From NCBI GenBank assembly GCA_021813335.1, contig JAKALC010000043.1, forward strand, positions 1 through 6,486: DNA of 6,486 nucleotides, given 5' to 3'. Origin of the DNA: a bacterium (GTDB lineage Bacteria; Patescibacteriota; Minisyncoccia; Phycocordibacterales; SBAW01). A program made the position numbers and the translations under genes. The notes below the pieces were generated by a model. It was given only the letters and a program-made list of their open reading frames with translations. It was not told where the DNA came from and searched no databases. Shown here in pieces: positions 5,349 to 6,486 of this stretch; the first letter of the stretch is position 1, and each line of letters begins with the position of its first letter.

Positions 5349-6486
5349 TCGGAGTGAGAGGATTTTTGCCCGCTTAAGGAGAAGCGAGTTTGATACGACC
5401 GAAACAGAGCTCAGCGCCATCGCGGCCGAGGCGAATATCGGATTGAGCAGAATGTGGAACGACGGGTATAGCGCACCCATCGCGACCGGGACGAGAATGA
5501 TGTTATAACCGAACGCCCAGAAGAGATTTTGCCTAATGGTCCGCATCGTCTCCTTCGAAAGCTCGACGGCCGCGGCAACCGCACGCAGATCCTTGTTGAC
5601 GAGCGTAATGTCGGCCGCCTCGAGAGCAACGTCGGTGCCGGTTCCCATCGCAATGCCGACATCCGCCTGCGCGAGGGCCGGCGCATCGTTGACGCCGTCG
5701 CCGACCATCCCCACCGTTCCGTGCTCTTTTTGCAGGCGCCGTATTTCGCTCTCCTTTTCATCCGGAAGAACCCCGGCAAGCACGCGTCCGATCCCCGCCT
5801 CGCGCGCGACGGCTCTCGCGGTACGCTCATTGTCGCCGGTCAAAAGCACCGTCTCGATCCCCAAACGCCTGAGCTCCGCGACGCCCTCCTTGGCGCTCGA
5901 TTTAAGCCCGTCAGCGACCGCAACGAGACCCGCGAGCGTGCCGCCAACTGCGAGAAACATCACGGTCTTGCCTTCCTCTTCGAGTTTCCGCACTTTTGCT
6001 TCGTGCGCTCCGATCGATATCCGCTCTTCATCCATAAAGCGCTTGTTGCCCAAGACGAGGCGCTTGCCGCCTATCTCTCCCTCTATGCCGCGCCCGTGAA
6101 CCGCCTTGAATTTCGAGACGGAGGGGAGGTCCAGGCGCATATTCGCAGCTTCGCGGACGACGCTTTCGGCGAGCGGATGTTCAGAACCTTTTTCAAGCGC
6201 CGCCGCGTAGCGCACCGCGTCATCTTTGGTCAGGGTACCCAGCGGCACGACATCGGTTACTTCGGGCTCCCCGTAGGTCAGCGTGCCGGTCTTGTCGAAC
6301 ACCACCGAGGTTATTTTGTGCGCGAGCTCGAGGCTCTCCGCGTCTTTGATGAGGATGCCGTGCTCCGCCCCCTTCCCGGTGCCGACCATAATGGCGGTCG
6401 GCGTCGCGAGCCCCATAGCGCACGGACACGCAATGATGAGCACCGCGATGGTGTTGAGAAGCGCGTACGCCGGGAACCCGAGCGCA
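5346..6486 (-). CDS. copA: Copper-transporting P1B-type ATPase, C-terminal part (cut by window edge)
   Basis: Exports Cu(I) across the cytoplasmic membrane using ATP. The visible part is 379 residues; the frame is open to the right edge, so the metal-binding N-terminus and first membrane helices lie outside. Numbered from the edge: end of helix 6 with the ion-binding CPC motif (20-22, IACPCAMGLATPTA); phosphorylated Asp64 in DKTGTLT; the P1B nucleotide-domain His-Pro pair at 103-104 (SEHPL); TGDN at 216-219; GDGVNDAP at 262-269. The last two helices carry Tyr327-Asn328 (GYNI) and Met356 with Ser359-Ser360 (MALSS), the residues that mark the Cu(I) subgroup in known CopA proteins. The protein ends a few residues after the last helix in a basic tail (LLLKRAKILSLR), as expected. 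The stop is TGA. An internal GTG at 6443 is not a real start because the membrane helix continues before it (ALLNTIAVLIIACPC). No copper-responsive operator can be judged here. Confidence 0.95.
   Translation of the reverse strand, partial: ALGFPAYALLNTIAVLIIACPCAMGLATPTAIMVGTGKGAEHGILIKDAESLELAHKITSVVFDKTGTLTYGEPEVTDVVPLGTLTKDDAVRYAAALEKGSEHPLAESVVREAANMRLDLPSVSKFKAVHGRGIEGEIGGKRLVLGNKRFMDEERISIGAHEAKVRKLEEEGKTVMFLAVGGTLAGLVAVADGLKSSAKEGVAELRRLGIETVLLTGDNERTARAVAREAGIGRVLAGVLPDEKESEIRRLQKEHGTVGMVGDGVNDAPALAQADVGIAMGTGTDVALEAADITLVNKDLRAVAAAVELSKETMRTIRQNLFWAFGYNIILVPVAMGALYPSFHILLNPIFASAAMALSSVSVVSNSLLLKRAKILSLR

Noticed and set aside
6441..6443. GTG as start of the copper ATPase
   Set aside because: The frame continues upstream to the window edge with ALLNTIAV, the first half of the helix holding the CPC motif, so the gene is cut by the window rather than starting here.

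Overview
The window most likely comes from a small-genome Patescibacteria (Candidate Phyla Radiation) bacterium, probably Parcubacteria-like. Three things suggest this: an enlarged nucleoside-diphosphate kinase with a central insertion, a large soluble TraG/VirD4-type ATPase of the kind common in that group, and very tight gene packing without clear Shine-Dalgarno sites. This assignment is inference from family resemblance, not from a marker gene. Overall G+C looks moderately high. TGA acts as a normal stop, so the Gracilibacteria/SR1 code is not in use.

All convincing genes lie on the minus strand, so transcription runs from high to low coordinates. In that order they are: the C-terminal part of a CopA-like copper P-type ATPase (cut by the right edge); a 916-residue TraG/VirD4-like ATPase starting only 12 bases after it; ndk; a 244-base structured non-coding gap; a beta-CASP metallo-beta-lactamase RNA nuclease; and the start of a LOG/SLOG-family (Rossmann-fold) protein. 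The LOG reading degenerates after about 24 residues into a stretch of about 69% G+C at the left edge, which may be foreign or a contig-end chimera.

The genes do not form one pathway: metal export, a DNA or protein translocation ATPase, nucleotide balancing and RNA processing. They look like a co-directional housekeeping cluster broken into several transcription units. Short gaps hold promoter and hairpin elements. A UUCG-loop terminator-like hairpin closes the ndk unit, and a GC palindrome with a T6 run lies between the ATPase and ndk. In front of both the ATPase and the beta-CASP gene, a near-perfect -10 hexamer sits exactly six bases before the ATG. The first transcribed base should therefore be the A of the start codon, which implies leaderless mRNAs.

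No tRNA, rRNA, CRISPR array, insertion sequence or attachment site was recognised. The most unusual signals are the leaderless promoter design, the 48-base imperfect hairpin downstream of ndk, and the break in the LOG gene.
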